Of a stretch of 64,000 bases of DNA, positions 25,261-35,351 are shown in pieces. The stretch's first letter is position 1; the number at the start of each line of letters is the position of its first letter. Source of the DNA: Sphingomonas sp. Leaf343. Lineage in GTDB: Bacteria; Pseudomonadota; Alphaproteobacteria; Sphingomonadales; Sphingomonadaceae. The notes below the pieces were generated by a model that was not told the origin of the DNA, made no database searches, and saw only the letters and a program-made list of their open reading frames with translations. The stretch is from positions 764,523-828,522 of the forward strand of contig NZ_LMPG01000001.1 in NCBI RefSeq assembly GCF_001423765.1. The letters are read 5' to 3'. A program made the position numbers and the translations under genes.

Positions 25261-28200
25261 TCACGCTCCCTGCGGCGCGGGGCCGCTGCCTGCCGACGGC
25301 GTATCGCCGCGATCGGAGGCGTTGATATCGTCGGCGGCGGACGTCTTGCCCTGACCATGGCCGAACAGGCGGCTGACGACTACGAAGAACATCGGCACGA
25401 AAAAGATCGCGAAAACCGTAGCCGACAACATGCCGCCGACCACGGCGCGACCGATCGCGTTCTGGCCGCCCGCGCCCGCGCCGGTGGTCAGCGCCAGCGG
25501 CATCACGCCGAACACGAACGCCAGCGAGGTCATCAGGATCGGGCGGAGACGCAGCTTGGCCGCCGCGATCGCCGCGTCGAACGCGCTCATGCCTTCCTGG
25601 ATGCGCTCTTCCGCGAACTCCACGATCAGGATCGCGTTCTTCGCCGCCACGCCGATCGTGGTGATGAGGCCGACCTGAAGGTAGATGTCGTTGTTCAGTC
25701 CCGTGATGGCGGCCGCCAGCAGCGCACCGACCACGCCGAGCGGCACGACGAGCAATACCGAGATCGGCACCGACCAGCTCTCGTACAACGCCGCGAGGCA
25801 GAGGAAGACGAGGATCAACGACAGCGCGTAGAGGGCAGGAGCCTGACCGCCCGACAGCCGCTCCTCGTACGACAGGCCGGTCCATTCCAGCGCGGTTCCC
25901 GGCGGTAGCTTGGCGTGGATCTCCTCCATCGCCGCCATCGCGTCGCCCGTGCTCAGGCCCTGACCCGGCGCACCCTGAAGCTGCATCGCGGGCTGGCCGT
26001 TATAGCGGGTCAACTGCACCGGTGCCTGCGCCCAGTTGAGCGTCGAGAAGGCGGTGAACGGTGCCATCGTCCCGCTGGCGCCACGGACGTAGAAGTCGCC
26101 GATGTCGTCGGGCGCCAGACGGTACGGGGCATCGGCCTGGATGTAGACGCGCTTGACGCGGCCACGGTCGATGAAGTCGTTGACGTATGCGCCACCCCAC
26201 GCGGTCGAGATCGTCGAATTGACGGTGGACAGGTCGAGCCCGAGCGCGCGCGCCTTGTCCTGATCGACGTTGACCTTCAACTGCGGCGCATCGTCCAGGC
26301 TGAGCGGGCGCACCTGCGACAGGCGCGCGTCGCCCATCGCCATGCCCAGCATCATGTTGCGCGCGGCGAGCAGCTTTTCATGGCCGATCCCCGCCGTATC
26401 GACGAGCTGTACGTCGAAGCCGGTGGCGTTGCCGAGTTCCTGCACCGCGGGCGGCACGAGCGCGAAGATCATCGCGTCGTGGAACTGCGAGAACGCGCCC
26501 ATCGCCCGTCCGGCGATCGCCTGCGCCTTGTTCTCCGCGCCCGACCGGTCCGCCCAGTCCTTGAGCTGGATGAAGGCGAGGCCGGCATTCTGCCCCTGAC
26601 CGGCAAAAGAGAAGCCGCTGATCGTGAACACGCCGCTGACGGTCGCCTTCTCCGCATTCAGAAAGTGGTCGCGGACCAGCGCTAGCCCCTTGTCGGTGCG
26701 CGCGGTGGTCGCGCCCGACGGACCCTGCACCAGCGCGATGACGGTGCCCTGATCCTCGTCGGGCAGGAAGCCGGACGGCAGGCGCCAGAACATGACGCCC
26801 ATGCCGACCACGATCAGCAGATAGACGAGCATCGACCGCTTCCAACCGGTCGCGGTGCGCCGCACGCCGCCCTCGTACTTCTCGGTGCCGCGATCGAACT
26901 TGTCGTTGAACCAGCGGAAGAAGCGCGCGAGCGGACCGTTGCCCTCGTGCTTGGTCGGGTCGTGCGGCTTCAGGATCGTCGCGCAGAGCGCCGGAGTCAG
27001 GATCAGCGCGGTCAGCACCGACAGGACCATCGCCGACACGATCGTGATCGAGAACTGGCGATAGATGACGCCTGTCGATCCGCCGAAGAACGCCATCGGC
27101 AGGAACACGGCCGACAGGACGAGGCCGATGCCGATCAGCGCGCCGCTGATCTCGTCCATCGATTTCCGCGCGGCCTCCAGCGGGGACAGATGCTCTTCCT
27201 GGATCAGGCGCTCGACATTCTCGACGACGACGATCGCGTCGTCGACCAGCAGGCCGATCGCCAGCACCATTCCGAACAAGGTCAGCGTGTTGATCGAATA
27301 TCCCGCCAGCTGCATGACCGCGAAGGTGCCGAGCAGCACGACCGGGACGGCGATCGTCGGGATCAGGGTTGCTCGGAAGTTCTGGAGGAAGAGGAACATT
27401 ACGAGGAAGACCAGGACGACCGCCTCGACCAGCGTGTGGATCACCTGCTCCACCGACAGCCGCACGAACGGCGTCGTGTCGTAGGGGTAGATGACCTTCA
27501 CGTCGGCCGGGAAGCCCTTCGCGATCGACTCGACCGCGGTCTTCACCGCCTCGACCGTGTCGAGCGCGTTGGCTCCGGGGGCCAGCTTCACGCCGAAACC
27601 CGACGCCGGATGGCCGTTATACTGAAGGTCGAAGCCGTAATTCTCCGCGCCCAATTCGACGCGCGCGACGTCGTTCAGCCGCACGACCGCACCGCCCGCC
27701 GTGGATTTCAGGCGAATGTTGCCGAACTCCTCGGGCGTCTGGAGCCGCGACTGCACCGACACGGTGGCGTTGAGCATCTGCTCCCTGGGCGCGGGCTGCG
27801 CACCCAGCTGCCCGGCGGAAACCTGCGCGTTCTGCGCGGTCACGGCCGCCGTCACGTCGGCGATCGTCAGCTGATAGCTGTTGAGCTTCACCGGATCGAC
27901 CCAGATCCGCATCGCGTACTGCGCGCCGAATACCTGCAGCTCGCCGACGCCGGTGACGCGGCTGATCGGGTCCTGAAGCCGCGATACGGTATAGTCGGCC
28001 AGATCGCTGCCGCTGTGCGAGCCGTTTTCCGAATACAGGCCGACGATCAGCAGGAAGTTGGCGGCCGATTTCGCGACCTGAAGCCCCTGACGCTGGACCT
28101 CCTGCGGCAACAGCGCGGTCGCCGCTTGCAGCTTGTTCTGCACCTGCACCTGCGCGGTGTCGGGATCGGTCCCCTGTTCGAACGTCACCGTGATCGTCAC

Positions 28201-28461
28201 GGTGCCCGCCGACGAAGACGAGGACGAGAAGTAGCGGAGGTTGTCGATCCCCTTCAGCTGCTGCTCGATGATCTGCGTCGTCGTCTTTTCCAGCGTCTCC
28301 GCATCCGCGCCCGGATAGGTGGCGGTGATCGAGACGGCGGGCGGCGCGATCGTCGGGAACTGCGCGATCGGCAGGCTGCGGATCGCGAGCCCGCCGGCCA
28401 GCATCAGGACGAGGGCCAGCACCCATGCGAAGATGGGCCGGTCGATGAAATAACGGGACAT
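25261..28461 (-). CDS. RND multidrug efflux permease (HAE1 family)
   Basis: A 1066-residue inner-membrane drug/proton antiporter. It begins [20 protein letters not shown] and has the family layout: TM1, porter subdomains ([20 protein letters not shown]), TM2-6 with the proton-relay aspartates in [17 protein letters not shown], a second periplasmic loop and TM8-12 ending with [13 protein letters not shown]. Length and motifs match AcrB/MexB-type pumps. It is the middle gene of adaptor-permease-channel, with one base between its start and the adaptor stop. Regulation by the divergent TetR protein is likely. Confidence 0.95.
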   Translation of the reverse strand: MSRYFIDRPIFAWVLALVLMLAGGLAIRSLPIAQFPTIAPPAVSITATYPGADAETLEKTTTQIIEQQLKGIDNLRYFSSSSSSAGTVTITVTFEQGTDPDTAQVQVQNKLQAATALLPQEVQRQGLQVAKSAANFLLIVGLYSENGSHSGSDLADYTVSRLQDPISRVTGVGELQVFGAQYAMRIWVDPVKLNSYQLTIADVTAAVTAQNAQVSAGQLGAQPAPREQMLNATVSVQSRLQTPEEFGNIRLKSTAGGAVVRLNDVARVELGAENYGFDLQYNGHPASGFGVKLAPGANALDTVEAVKTAVESIAKGFPADVKVIYPYDTTPFVRLSVEQVIHTLVEAVVLVFLVMFLFLQNFRATLIPTIAVPVVLLGTFAVMQLAGYSINTLTLFGMVLAIGLLVDDAIVVVENVERLIQEEHLSPLEAARKSMDEISGALIGIGLVLSAVFLPMAFFGGSTGVIYRQFSITIVSAMVLSVLTALILTPALCATILKPHDPTKHEGNGPLARFFRWFNDKFDRGTEKYEGGVRRTATGWKRSMLVYLLIVVGMGVMFWRLPSGFLPDEDQGTVIALVQGPSGATTARTDKGLALVRDHFLNAEKATVSGVFTISGFSFAGQGQNAGLAFIQLKDWADRSGAENKAQAIAGRAMGAFSQFHDAMIFALVPPAVQELGNATGFDVQLVDTAGIGHEKLLAARNMMLGMAMGDARLSQVRPLSLDDAPQLKVNVDQDKARALGLDLSTVNSTISTAWGGAYVNDFIDRGRVKRVYIQADAPYRLAPDDIGDFYVRGASGTMAPFTAFSTLNWAQAPVQLTRYNGQPAMQLQGAPGQGLSTGDAMAAMEEIHAKLPPGTALEWTGLSYEERLSGGQAPALYALSLILVFLCLAALYESWSVPISVLLVVPLGVVGALLAAAITGLNNDIYLQVGLITTIGVAAKNAILIVEFAEERIQEGMSAFDAAIAAAKLRLRPILMTSLAFVFGVMPLALTTGAGAGGQNAIGRAVVGGMLSATVFAIFFVPMFFVVVSRLFGHGQGKTSAADDINASDRGDTPSAGSGPAPQGA

Positions 28462-28462
28462 C

Positions 28463-29713
28463 CTACTTCGCCTGACCCTGTGTCGCGGGCTGACCCTGAC
28501 CCTGAGCCTGAGCCTGACCCTGACCCTGACCCTGCCCTTGGCCCTGACCCTGCTGCGCCTGCGGCTTGTCGCTCCACGCGACCGCCTTCACCGGCGATCC
28601 GGGGCGCAAATTCTGCGCGCCCTCGACGATGACGCGATCACCCGGCTTCAGGCCGGCTGTGACCAGCCAGTTGTCGCCGATCGTACGCGGCGCGGTCAGT
28701 ACGCGCGCCTCGACCTTGTCGCCCTGTCCGACGACCATGACCGTCGGCTGGCCCTTCTCGTCGCGCGAAACGGCGCGCTGCGGCACCAGCATCGCGGATC
28801 CCTGCGTACCCTGAACCAGCTCGGCGCGGACGAACATGCCGGGCAGCAGCAACCCCCTGGGATTGGCGAACACGGCGCGGATCGCCTGCGTGCCAGTGGT
28901 CGGATCGACCGTGACATCGGCGAACTTCAGGGTCCCCTCGATGCCATAGTCGCTGCCGTCCTCCAGCTTCAGCCGAACCCGGGCGGCACCGCCGCCGCGT
29001 GACAACTGCCCGGACATGATCTGCTGGCGCAGCTTCAACAGGTCCGCACTGGACTGCTGGATATCGACATAGATCGGGTCGAGCCGCTGGATCGTGGTCA
29101 GCGGATCGGTCTGCGCCGCCGTGACCAGCGCGCCGGTCGTGAAGGTCGAGCGACCGATGCGGCCTGCGATCGGGGCCTTCACCGTCGTGCGGGCGAGATC
29201 GATCTGCGCGGTCCGCAGCGTGGCCTGCTGCGCGGCGACATCTGCCTCGGCCTGTTGCGCGCTGGTGGTGGCGTTCTCGAAATCCTGCTTCGAGATCGCG
29301 TTGATCTTGACCAGCTCGCCATAGCGTCGCGCGAGCGCCCGGCTGGATGCGATGGCGGAGCGGGCACGGGCCAGCGCGGCGCGCGCACTGGCGACCTGCG
29401 CCTGATAGGGGGCGGCGTCGATGCGATAGAGCGGCTGGCCGGCGCGGACGAAATCGCCCTCCTGAAACAGTCGCGCCAGTACCAGCCCGTTGACCTGCGG
29501 CCGGACCTCCGACGTCTCGTACGCGCTGGTGCGGCCGGGCAATTCTGTCGTCAGCGTCACCGGCTGTTCGCGGATCGTGACGAAGCCGACCTGGGGCGGC
29601 CCTTGCGGTGCCTGCTGCTGCGGCGCACCACCACCGCAGGCGGCCAGCGTCAGCGGCGTGGCGAGCGCGATGGCGAGGCCGAGCGGCGCAATGGACGGCG
29701 CAAGAAACTTCAT
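28463..29713 (-). CDS. RND efflux periplasmic adaptor lipoprotein
   Basis: A 416-residue membrane-fusion protein. The N-terminal signal ends in LTLAAC, giving a lipidated cysteine at residue 26. The biotinyl-lipoyl half-motifs appear in [20 protein letters not shown] and [13 protein letters not shown], separated by the alpha-hairpin, followed by beta-barrel and membrane-proximal domains ([13 protein letters not shown]). The C-terminus carries an unusual Gln/Gly tail of GQ and AQ dipeptides encoded by a hexanucleotide tandem repeat. It is the first gene of the operon and lies 30 bp from the 22-bp TetR-type palindrome. Confidence 0.93.
   Translation of the reverse strand: MKFLAPSIAPLGLAIALATPLTLAACGGGAPQQQAPQGPPQVGFVTIREQPVTLTTELPGRTSAYETSEVRPQVNGLVLARLFQEGDFVRAGQPLYRIDAAPYQAQVASARAALARARSAIASSRALARRYGELVKINAISKQDFENATTSAQQAEADVAAQQATLRTAQIDLARTTVKAPIAGRIGRSTFTTGALVTAAQTDPLTTIQRLDPIYVDIQQSSADLLKLRQQIMSGQLSRGGGAARVRLKLEDGSDYGIEGTLKFADVTVDPTTGTQAIRAVFANPRGLLLPGMFVRAELVQGTQGSAMLVPQRAVSRDEKGQPTVMVVGQGDKVEARVLTAPRTIGDNWLVTAGLKPGDRVIVEGAQNLRPGSPVKAVAWSDKPQAQQGQGQGQGQGQGQAQAQGQGQPATQGQAK
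28491..28552 (-). repeat. Hexanucleotide tandem repeat coding a Gln-Gly tail
   Basis: Roughly ten imperfect copies of a CCTGAC/CCTGAG unit form the 3' end of the adaptor gene; on the coding strand they give alternating Gly-Gln and Ala-Gln. Because the unit is six bases, slippage changes tail length without shifting the frame. Such a tract is unusual for adaptors. Confidence 0.8.
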
Positions 29714-29742
29714 GATCTGACCCGACGCTTTGTGCTAGAGAC

Positions 29743-29764
29743 CGTGAGTGATCGATCACTCACG
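29743..29764. promoter_or_regulatory. Perfect 22-bp palindromic TetR-type operator
   Basis: The half-site CGTGAGTGATC is followed immediately by its exact complement, giving 22 symmetric bases with no spacer. It lies in the divergent region 30 bp upstream of the adaptor start and 80 bp upstream of the regulator ATG. Length and symmetry suit a TetR/AcrR repressor controlling both directions. Confidence 0.85.
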
Positions 29765-29843
29765 TTTGCCGCGCCTACGCCCGGCGGGGGTGGTTTGGCA
29801 AGTGTTGACGTTGGGACCACGCGTGAGTTTTTTGCACTGCAAC

Positions 29844-30446
29844 ATGCCGTCACGGGCGGACAAGGCGGATATCCGCCGCGCCAGATTGCTCGACGTATCC
29901 CGTAAGCTGTTCATAGAGAATGGTTTTCATGGAACCGGCGTGGCCCAGATCGCTGCGGAGTCGGGCGTCCGTGTCGGCCAGATCTACCGCGACTTCGCCA
30001 GCAAGGAGGATATCGTCGCCGCCCTGGTCGAGGCCGATCTGGCGGAGTTCCTGGCCAAGGATCTGCTCGCCGAGTCGGTCCGCAACGGCGATACCGCCGC
30101 GGTGCGCGAGTGGATCGGCCGCTTCACCCGATGCGACGAACCGATCGAGGAGTGTCGCATGATGACGGAGATCGTCGCGGAGGGTGCGCGCAACGTCCGT
30201 ATCGCCGACATCCACCGTAACCTCGACGCGCAGGTGCGGGACAGCCTGATGATCGCGCTGGAGGTGCTCGTTCCCGGCCCGGCGGCGGCGGCGCGGCGGG
30301 TGTTGCTGGTCGACATGATCCTGACCGTGGGTCTGGGCATGGTCAACCGCCGCATCGTCGACCCCGATCTCGACTGCCGCGCCTTGTCGGACCGGATGGA
30401 GCGGTTCGTCGACGACGAGCTTGGGGAACTGCGAACGCTGGGGTGA
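29844..30446 (+). CDS. TetR family repressor of the RND operon
   Basis: A 200-residue regulator. The N-terminal helix-turn-helix (RKLFIENGFHGTGVAQIAAESGVRVGQIYRDFASKEDIV) is canonical TetR; the rest is an all-alpha ligand-binding domain with no enzyme motif. ATG 29844 is preferred; an in-frame GTG at 29823 is possible, and a start at 29748 would lie within the operator. It is divergent from the adaptor-permease-channel operon with a 22-bp palindrome between them, so it very likely represses the pump and itself until a toxic ligand binds. Confidence 0.88.
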   Translation: MPSRADKADIRRARLLDVSRKLFIENGFHGTGVAQIAAESGVRVGQIYRDFASKEDIVAALVEADLAEFLAKDLLAESVRNGDTAAVREWIGRFTRCDEPIEECRMMTEIVAEGARNVRIADIHRNLDAQVRDSLMIALEVLVPGPAAAARRVLLVDMILTVGLGMVNRRIVDPDLDCRALSDRMERFVDDELGELRTLG

Positions 30447-30571
30447 TACGACGCGAGTTCCGTCTCAAGCCCCCCCCGCGGGGGGATGGGGGGCGGGCCT
30501 TTCCGCAAGCGACTCGTCGGCGGCATCGCCCCACGCCGGGCACCGATAGAGAGCCCGCGAGATACGATGCG

Positions 30572-31345
30572 TTAGCCCGAGGTCGCCAGCAGCACCCGTT
30601 CCAGCCGTGCTGCCCACGCCGCCTGTCCGGTATCGTCGGCGATCAGGTCCTGCCGAACCTCCAGTTCCGCATAGGGCAGCCCTGCGGGATAGGCATGCCG
30701 CGGCACGGTATAGTCGATCAGGTCCATCCGGTACGGCTCGTTGTCGCCAACCGTCAGGTCCGCATCCCGCCGCAGCACCTCCAGCAAGCCGCGCGCGAAC
30801 CCCGCATCGCCGCCGTCGTGCAGCACACCGATCTGCCATGGTCGCGCGACACCCCCGAAGACCGGCGTGAAGCTGTGCAGCGCGATCAGGATCGTCGGCT
30901 GGCCGGCGGCGGTGCGCCGGGCGATCTCCGCCGCGATCGCCGTCTGATAGGGTTCGTGGATCGCCGCGAAGCGCGCCGCCCGGTCCGCTCCGGTCAGGTC
31001 GGCGTTTCCCGGCACGACGGTCCCGTCGCTGATCGGGGCGATCGCGTCGGGCGCATCGTGGCGGCGGTTGCAGTCGACCACCAGCCGCGAATAGGTCTGG
31101 CGCACGAACGCGGCATCCATGGCCGCCGCCAGTCGCCCGCCCAGACCGGCCACCCCGATGTCCCACGCGATGTGGCGGTCCCGCTCCGCGTCATCCAGCC
31201 CCAGCGTGCCGAGTGACAAAGGGATGACATTCCCCGCATGATCGCCGATGAAGAGGAACGGCGACGCTCCTCCGGGGTTGACCACCGAGACGGGTGGCGG
31301 ATCGCCTGCGACAAACAGGGGGCTTGCTTGGACGTCCAATGCCAT
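30572..31345 (-). CDS. N-formylglutamate amidohydrolase family protein
   Basis: A 257-residue protein with the family blocks FLFIGDHAGNVIP, IAWDIGVAGLG, VVDCNRRHDAPDAI, LIALHSFTPVFGG and DNEPYRMD. Family enzymes hydrolyse N-formyl-L-glutamate in histidine degradation, but stand-alone homologues without hut genes, as here, often have unknown substrates. Its start codon lies only one base from the divergent transglutaminase start, and the two coding regions overlap by seven bases. A G-rich palindrome (CCCCCCGCGGGGGG, 30472-30485) lies in the gap to the convergent TetR gene. Confidence 0.82.
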   Translation of the reverse strand: MALDVQASPLFVAGDPPPVSVVNPGGASPFLFIGDHAGNVIPLSLGTLGLDDAERDRHIAWDIGVAGLGGRLAAAMDAAFVRQTYSRLVVDCNRRHDAPDAIAPISDGTVVPGNADLTGADRAARFAAIHEPYQTAIAAEIARRTAAGQPTILIALHSFTPVFGGVARPWQIGVLHDGGDAGFARGLLEVLRRDADLTVGDNEPYRMDLIDYTVPRHAYPAGLPYAELEVRQDLIADDTGQAAWAARLERVLLATSG

Positions 31346-32259
31346 TCCTGAACCTGTCGCACGTCACGACCTATACGTACAGGCAGCCCGTATCCTTTGG
31401 CGAGCACCGGATCATGGTGCGTCCGCGCGAAAGCTACGACCAGCATCTGCTGTCCGCGACCCTCGATATCCAGCCCAGGCCCAGCGACGTGCGCTGGTTG
31501 CAGGACGTGTTCGGCAACGCCGTCGCCATCGCCCGCTTCGACCGGCCGGCTGCACGGCTGGTGTTCGACAGCCGCATCCACCTGATGCACGAACCCGCTG
31601 ATCTCGATCATGTCGATATCGAGGATTATGCGCGAACCTATCCGTTCACCTATTCCTCCGAGGAAATGCCCGACCTGCTGCGCTCGATCGAGCGCCAGCA
31701 TCTCGATCCCCTGCGCCAGATCGACAGCTGGGCGCGGCGTTTCGTCGGCAGCGGCCAGACCGATACGCTGACGCTGCTGTCCGACATGACGACCGCGATC
31801 CGCCGCGAATTCACCTATGTCGCGCGGGCGGAGAAGGGCACGCAGACCCCGATCGAGACGCTGGCACGGCGCAAGGGCACCTGCCGCGACTATGCCATGC
31901 TGATGATCGAGGCGGTGCGCGCGCTGGGCTTCGCGGCGCGATTCGTATCCGGCTATGTCTATAATCCGACCGTGCAGGACGAGCGGGTCGGTGGCGGCAA
32001 CACGCATGCGTGGGTGCGCGTCTATCTGCCGGGATCGGGCTGGGTCGAGTTCGATCCGACCAATGGCATCATCGGCAATCGCGGCCTGATCCGCGTCGCC
32101 ATCGCCCGCGATATCTATCAGGCGGTGCCGATCTCCGGCACATGGGCCGGATTTCCCGGCAGTTTCCTCGACATGGAGGTCGCGGTGAACGTCAGCGTCG
32201 CCGGTCCGCCGCCCGTACCCGTTTCCGTCCCCGACCAGAAGGAGCCTGTCCGATGCTGA
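31339..32259 (+). CDS. Transglutaminase-like cysteine protease-fold protein
   Basis: A 306-residue protein with a Bacterial-transglutaminase N-terminal domain (HVTTYTYRQPV, RIMVRPRESYDQH) and a C-terminal transglutaminase core. The catalytic triad is visible: Cys182 in KGTCRDYAML, His223 in NTHAWV and Asp in WVEFDPTNG. No signal peptide is seen. The family probably cleaves or crosslinks peptide bonds in the cytoplasm. The next gene is a related transglutaminase overlapping by seven bases, and an M3 peptidase follows, so the three likely form an operon for peptide processing. Confidence 0.85.
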   Translation: MPFLNLSHVTTYTYRQPVSFGEHRIMVRPRESYDQHLLSATLDIQPRPSDVRWLQDVFGNAVAIARFDRPAARLVFDSRIHLMHEPADLDHVDIEDYARTYPFTYSSEEMPDLLRSIERQHLDPLRQIDSWARRFVGSGQTDTLTLLSDMTTAIRREFTYVARAEKGTQTPIETLARRKGTCRDYAMLMIEAVRALGFAARFVSGYVYNPTVQDERVGGGNTHAWVRVYLPGSGWVEFDPTNGIIGNRGLIRVAIARDIYQAVPISGTWAGFPGSFLDMEVAVNVSVAGPPPVPVSVPDQKEPVRC

Positions 32260-33068
32260 TCCGCGCCGGTTACGACATCAGTTTCGCCACGGACGTTCCC
32301 ACGCCGATGATGGCGCTGCTCAGCATCCATCCTTCGCGGAACAAGGACCTGAAGACGATGCAGCGCATCACCAGCGTGCCGCATGCGCCGATGTACGATT
32401 ACGTCGATACGTTCGGCAACGTCTGCACGCGCCTGACCATCCCGGCCGGCGGCCTGACGCTGAGTTGCGACTTCACGATCGAGGACAGCGGCGTAGCCGA
32501 CCCGTATACGCCCGACGCGGTGCAGCACGCGATCGAGGACCTGCCCGACGACGTGCTCGTCTATCTGCTCGGCAGCCGCTACTGCGAGACCGACCGGCTG
32601 TCGGAAACCGCATGGGGCCTGTTCGGGCACGTTCCCGCGGGCTGGCAGCGGGTGCAGGCGATCGTCGACTTCACGCATAATCACGTAGAGTTCGGTTATC
32701 ACCACGCCCGCCCGACCAAGACGGCCTGGGACGCGCATCAGGAGCAGCAGGGCGTGTGCCGCGACTTCGCGCATCTTGCGATCACGCTGTGCCGCTGCAT
32801 GAACATCCCGGCGCGATACTGCACCGGCTATCTCGGCGATATCGGCATCCCGCCGGTCGATGCCGCCATGGACTTCTCCGCGTGGTTCGACGTGTATCTG
32901 GGCGGTGCGTGGCATACCTTCGACGCGCGCCACAATCATCCGCGCATCGGCCGCATCCTGATGGCACGCGGACGCGATGCGACGGACACCGCACTGACGA
33001 CGGCATTCGGCCCCGCCGCACTCGCCGGGTTCCAGGTCCATACCGACGAGGTGAGCGCAATTGCCTGA
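32253..33068 (+). CDS. Second transglutaminase-like protein (catalytic His position is Ser)
   Basis: A 271-residue protein; the ATG follows AAGGAG by eight bases and overlaps the previous gene. The nucleophile-type cysteine is present (Cys169 in GVCRDFAHL) and the acid region reads WHTFDARHN, but the segment that usually contains the catalytic histidine reads MDFSAWFDVYLG, with Ser209 where HAW is expected. Members of this subgroup often show this change, so activity may use another residue or be lost. It is coupled to the M3 peptidase, whose TTG start overlaps its 3' end. Confidence 0.82.
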   Translation: MLIRAGYDISFATDVPTPMMALLSIHPSRNKDLKTMQRITSVPHAPMYDYVDTFGNVCTRLTIPAGGLTLSCDFTIEDSGVADPYTPDAVQHAIEDLPDDVLVYLLGSRYCETDRLSETAWGLFGHVPAGWQRVQAIVDFTHNHVEFGYHHARPTKTAWDAHQEQQGVCRDFAHLAITLCRCMNIPARYCTGYLGDIGIPPVDAAMDFSAWFDVYLGGAWHTFDARHNHPRIGRILMARGRDATDTALTTAFGPAALAGFQVHTDEVSAIA

Positions 33069-35031
33069 CCCGCTGCTCGATGAAAGCGAACTGCCGTTCG
33101 GAGCGCCGGCGTTCGACCGGATCGCGCCGGACGCCTTCCTGCCCGCGCTGACGATCGCGCTGGCGGAGGCGAAGGCGGAGGTGGAGGCGATCGCCACCGA
33201 CCCCGCCACGCCCGACTTCGCCAATACGATCGAGGCGATGGAGCGCGCCGGCGGCACGCTGGCCCGCGTCCGCCGTATCTTCTGGACGCTGTCCTCTGCC
33301 CATGCGACGCCGCCGATCCGCGCAAGCGAGGCGGACGTGTCGGCGATGCTGACTCGCCACGGCATCGCCATCTCGCACGATCCGCGTCTGTTCGCGCGCG
33401 TCGATGCACTGTGGATGCGGCGTGACACGCTGGATCTCGATGAAGCACAGATGCGGTTGCTGGAAAAGAGTCGCCGTGGCTTTGTCGACGGCGGTGCGCT
33501 GCTCGGGCCGGACGACAAGGCCCGGTTCGCCGCCATCGCGGAGCGGTTGTCGCTGCTCGGCACGCGGTTCGGCCAGAACGTGCTGTCGGCGACGAACGCC
33601 TGGACGCTGCGCCTTGATGCGGAGGATTGTGCGGGACTGCCGGACGCGATGCTCGCCGCCACCGCGCGGCGCGGAGAGGCGACGGGGCAGGGCGGCCATG
33701 TCATCACGCTCGACCGCGGCGATGTGGAGAGCTTCCTCGCCTTCGCCGATCGCCGCGACCTGCGCGAGACGGTCTGGCGCGCGTTCGTCGCGCGCGGCGA
33801 CGGCGGCGCATACGACAATCGCCCGATCATCGACGAGATGCTGGCGCTCCGCCGGGAAAAGGCCGCCCTGCTCGGCTATGCCAGCTATGCCGATTATGCG
33901 CTCGCGGACAGCATGGCGAAAACGCCGGATGCGGCGGAGGCGCTGTTGATGCGCGTCTGGGCACCGGCGCTGCGGCAGGCCGCGGTCGAACAGGCGGAGC
34001 TTCAGGCACTGGCGGGCGACGAACCCGTCGCCGCATGGGACTGGCGCTACTACGCCGAACGCATCCGCCGGGAACGCTATGCGCTCGACGGCAGCGCAGT
34101 CCGCCGCTTCCTGACGCTCGACGCGGTGCGCGACACCGCCTTCGCCGTGGCCGGACGACTCTACGGACTGGATTTCGCCGCAGTCCCGGCCCTGCCGGGC
34201 TGGCATCACGACGTTCGGGCGTGGTCCGTCGCCGACCGGAGCGGCACATCGCGCGGACTGCTCTACACCGACTTCCACGTGCGGACCGAGAAGCATGGTG
34301 GTGCATGGATGGGCGCATTGCGCGTGCAGGAGGCGCTGGACACTCCGGTGCTGCCGATCGTGTATATCGTCGCGAACTTCGCGCCGGGTGCCGGCCTCTC
34401 GATCGACGAGGCACGCACGCTGTTCCATGAATTCGGCCACGCGCTGCACGCGCTTCTGTCCGACGTCATCTATCCCAGCCAGTCCGGCACTTCCGTAGCG
34501 CGCGACTTCGTCGAATTTCCCAGCAAGTTCATGGAACACTGGATCGTCGCGCCCGAGATGTTGGCGGGCCTCGGCATGCCGGATCTGCTTTGTGAGGCGG
34601 TCGAGCGTGCCGACCGTTATGGCCAAGGGTTTGCGACAGTCGAATTCCTCGCTTCAGCGATCCTCGATCTGTCGCTGCACCGCCACCCCGGCGGCAAGGA
34701 CGCGGTGGACGATGGCGCGGCACTATTGACGGAACTCGGCCTGCCCGACACGATCGTTCCCCGACATGGCCTGACGCATTTCACGCACGTGTTCGATGGC
34801 GGCTATGCCAGCCGATATTACGCCTATCTCTGGTCCGAAGTTCTTGATGCCGATGCCTTCGCGGCCTTTACGGAGCGTGGTGACCTGTTTGCCTCCGATC
34901 TCGCCGCCAAGCTGCTAACGGAAGTGTTGGCCCGGGGCGACACCCGCGATCCGATGGCTGCCTACGTGGCTTTTCGCGGACGGGCGCCGGACGAGCTGGC
35001 GCTGCTGGAGGCCAGGGGGCTGGCGGCTTGA
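33061..35031 (+). CDS. M3 family metallopeptidase (oligopeptidase A / Dcp-like)
   Basis: A 656-residue zinc peptidase. The TTG at 33061 is chosen because the protein then begins PDPLLDESELPFGAPAFDRI, matching the family start; it overlaps the upstream gene by eight bases. The zinc motif HEFGH is at residues 456-460 (LFHEFGHALHALLSD), and the distal SGTSVARDFVEFPSKFMEHW segment provides the third ligand. There is no signal peptide, so it degrades short peptides in the cytoplasm. Coupling to the two transglutaminase-like genes suggests a shared peptide-handling role. Confidence 0.9.
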   Translation: MPDPLLDESELPFGAPAFDRIAPDAFLPALTIALAEAKAEVEAIATDPATPDFANTIEAMERAGGTLARVRRIFWTLSSAHATPPIRASEADVSAMLTRHGIAISHDPRLFARVDALWMRRDTLDLDEAQMRLLEKSRRGFVDGGALLGPDDKARFAAIAERLSLLGTRFGQNVLSATNAWTLRLDAEDCAGLPDAMLAATARRGEATGQGGHVITLDRGDVESFLAFADRRDLRETVWRAFVARGDGGAYDNRPIIDEMLALRREKAALLGYASYADYALADSMAKTPDAAEALLMRVWAPALRQAAVEQAELQALAGDEPVAAWDWRYYAERIRRERYALDGSAVRRFLTLDAVRDTAFAVAGRLYGLDFAAVPALPGWHHDVRAWSVADRSGTSRGLLYTDFHVRTEKHGGAWMGALRVQEALDTPVLPIVYIVANFAPGAGLSIDEARTLFHEFGHALHALLSDVIYPSQSGTSVARDFVEFPSKFMEHWIVAPEMLAGLGMPDLLCEAVERADRYGQGFATVEFLASAILDLSLHRHPGGKDAVDDGAALLTELGLPDTIVPRHGLTHFTHVFDGGYASRYYAYLWSEVLDADAFAAFTERGDLFASDLAAKLLTEVLARGDTRDPMAAYVAFRGRAPDELALLEARGLAA

Positions 35032-35290
35032 ACGGTACGACCGGTCGGAAAGGCGAGGACAACGATGTCTGGCGGTCATTCTCCTGTTCGGCAAAGCGCT
35101 GTTTGATGGTGCGGTACGGAATGTCCCTTCTGGTGCGACGAGGGACGTTGCCGGTGCATGGGATATTGTCCCGAGCCGAGGTCGCGTGCATCGGTCTTCC
35201 GTTAAGTTGCCAAAAGCTGTGACGGATCGTCCGCTTGATACGCGCTGTCGTGAGTACCGATGAGATGCCCCGGATCCTGACCGGAACGCA
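35032..35290. other. Gap between the M3 peptidase and the CRISPR array
   Basis: About 260 bp with no convincing gene. Open frames here have no recognisable motif, and those that run on into the array encode repeat-derived peptide. Being beyond the leader-distal end of the array, this stretch may hold further eroded repeats, but I can support only the one at 35291. Confidence 0.5.
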
Positions 35291-35318
35291 GCCTTCAATC
35301 CGGGCGCGCAGGGGTGAC
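35291..35318 (-). repeat. Strongly degenerate leader-distal CRISPR repeat
   Basis: The plus-strand sequence contains TTCAATCC, a GC-rich middle and GGGGTGAC, matching the skeleton of the array repeat (TTCGATCC ... GGGGCGAC) with several changes and a few missing bases. Its end is exactly 33 nt from the next repeat, the normal spacer length, which supports it as an eroded repeat rather than chance similarity. Confidence 0.55.
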
Positions 35319-35351
35319 AACGCGCAGACCTTTGTCCGTTTTGACCATGTT

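Noticed and set aside
26947..28632. A 561-codon plus-strand frame opposite the RND permease
   Set aside because: Composition is Arg/Asp/His-rich without domains, and the opposite strand holds an unmistakable permease and adaptor.
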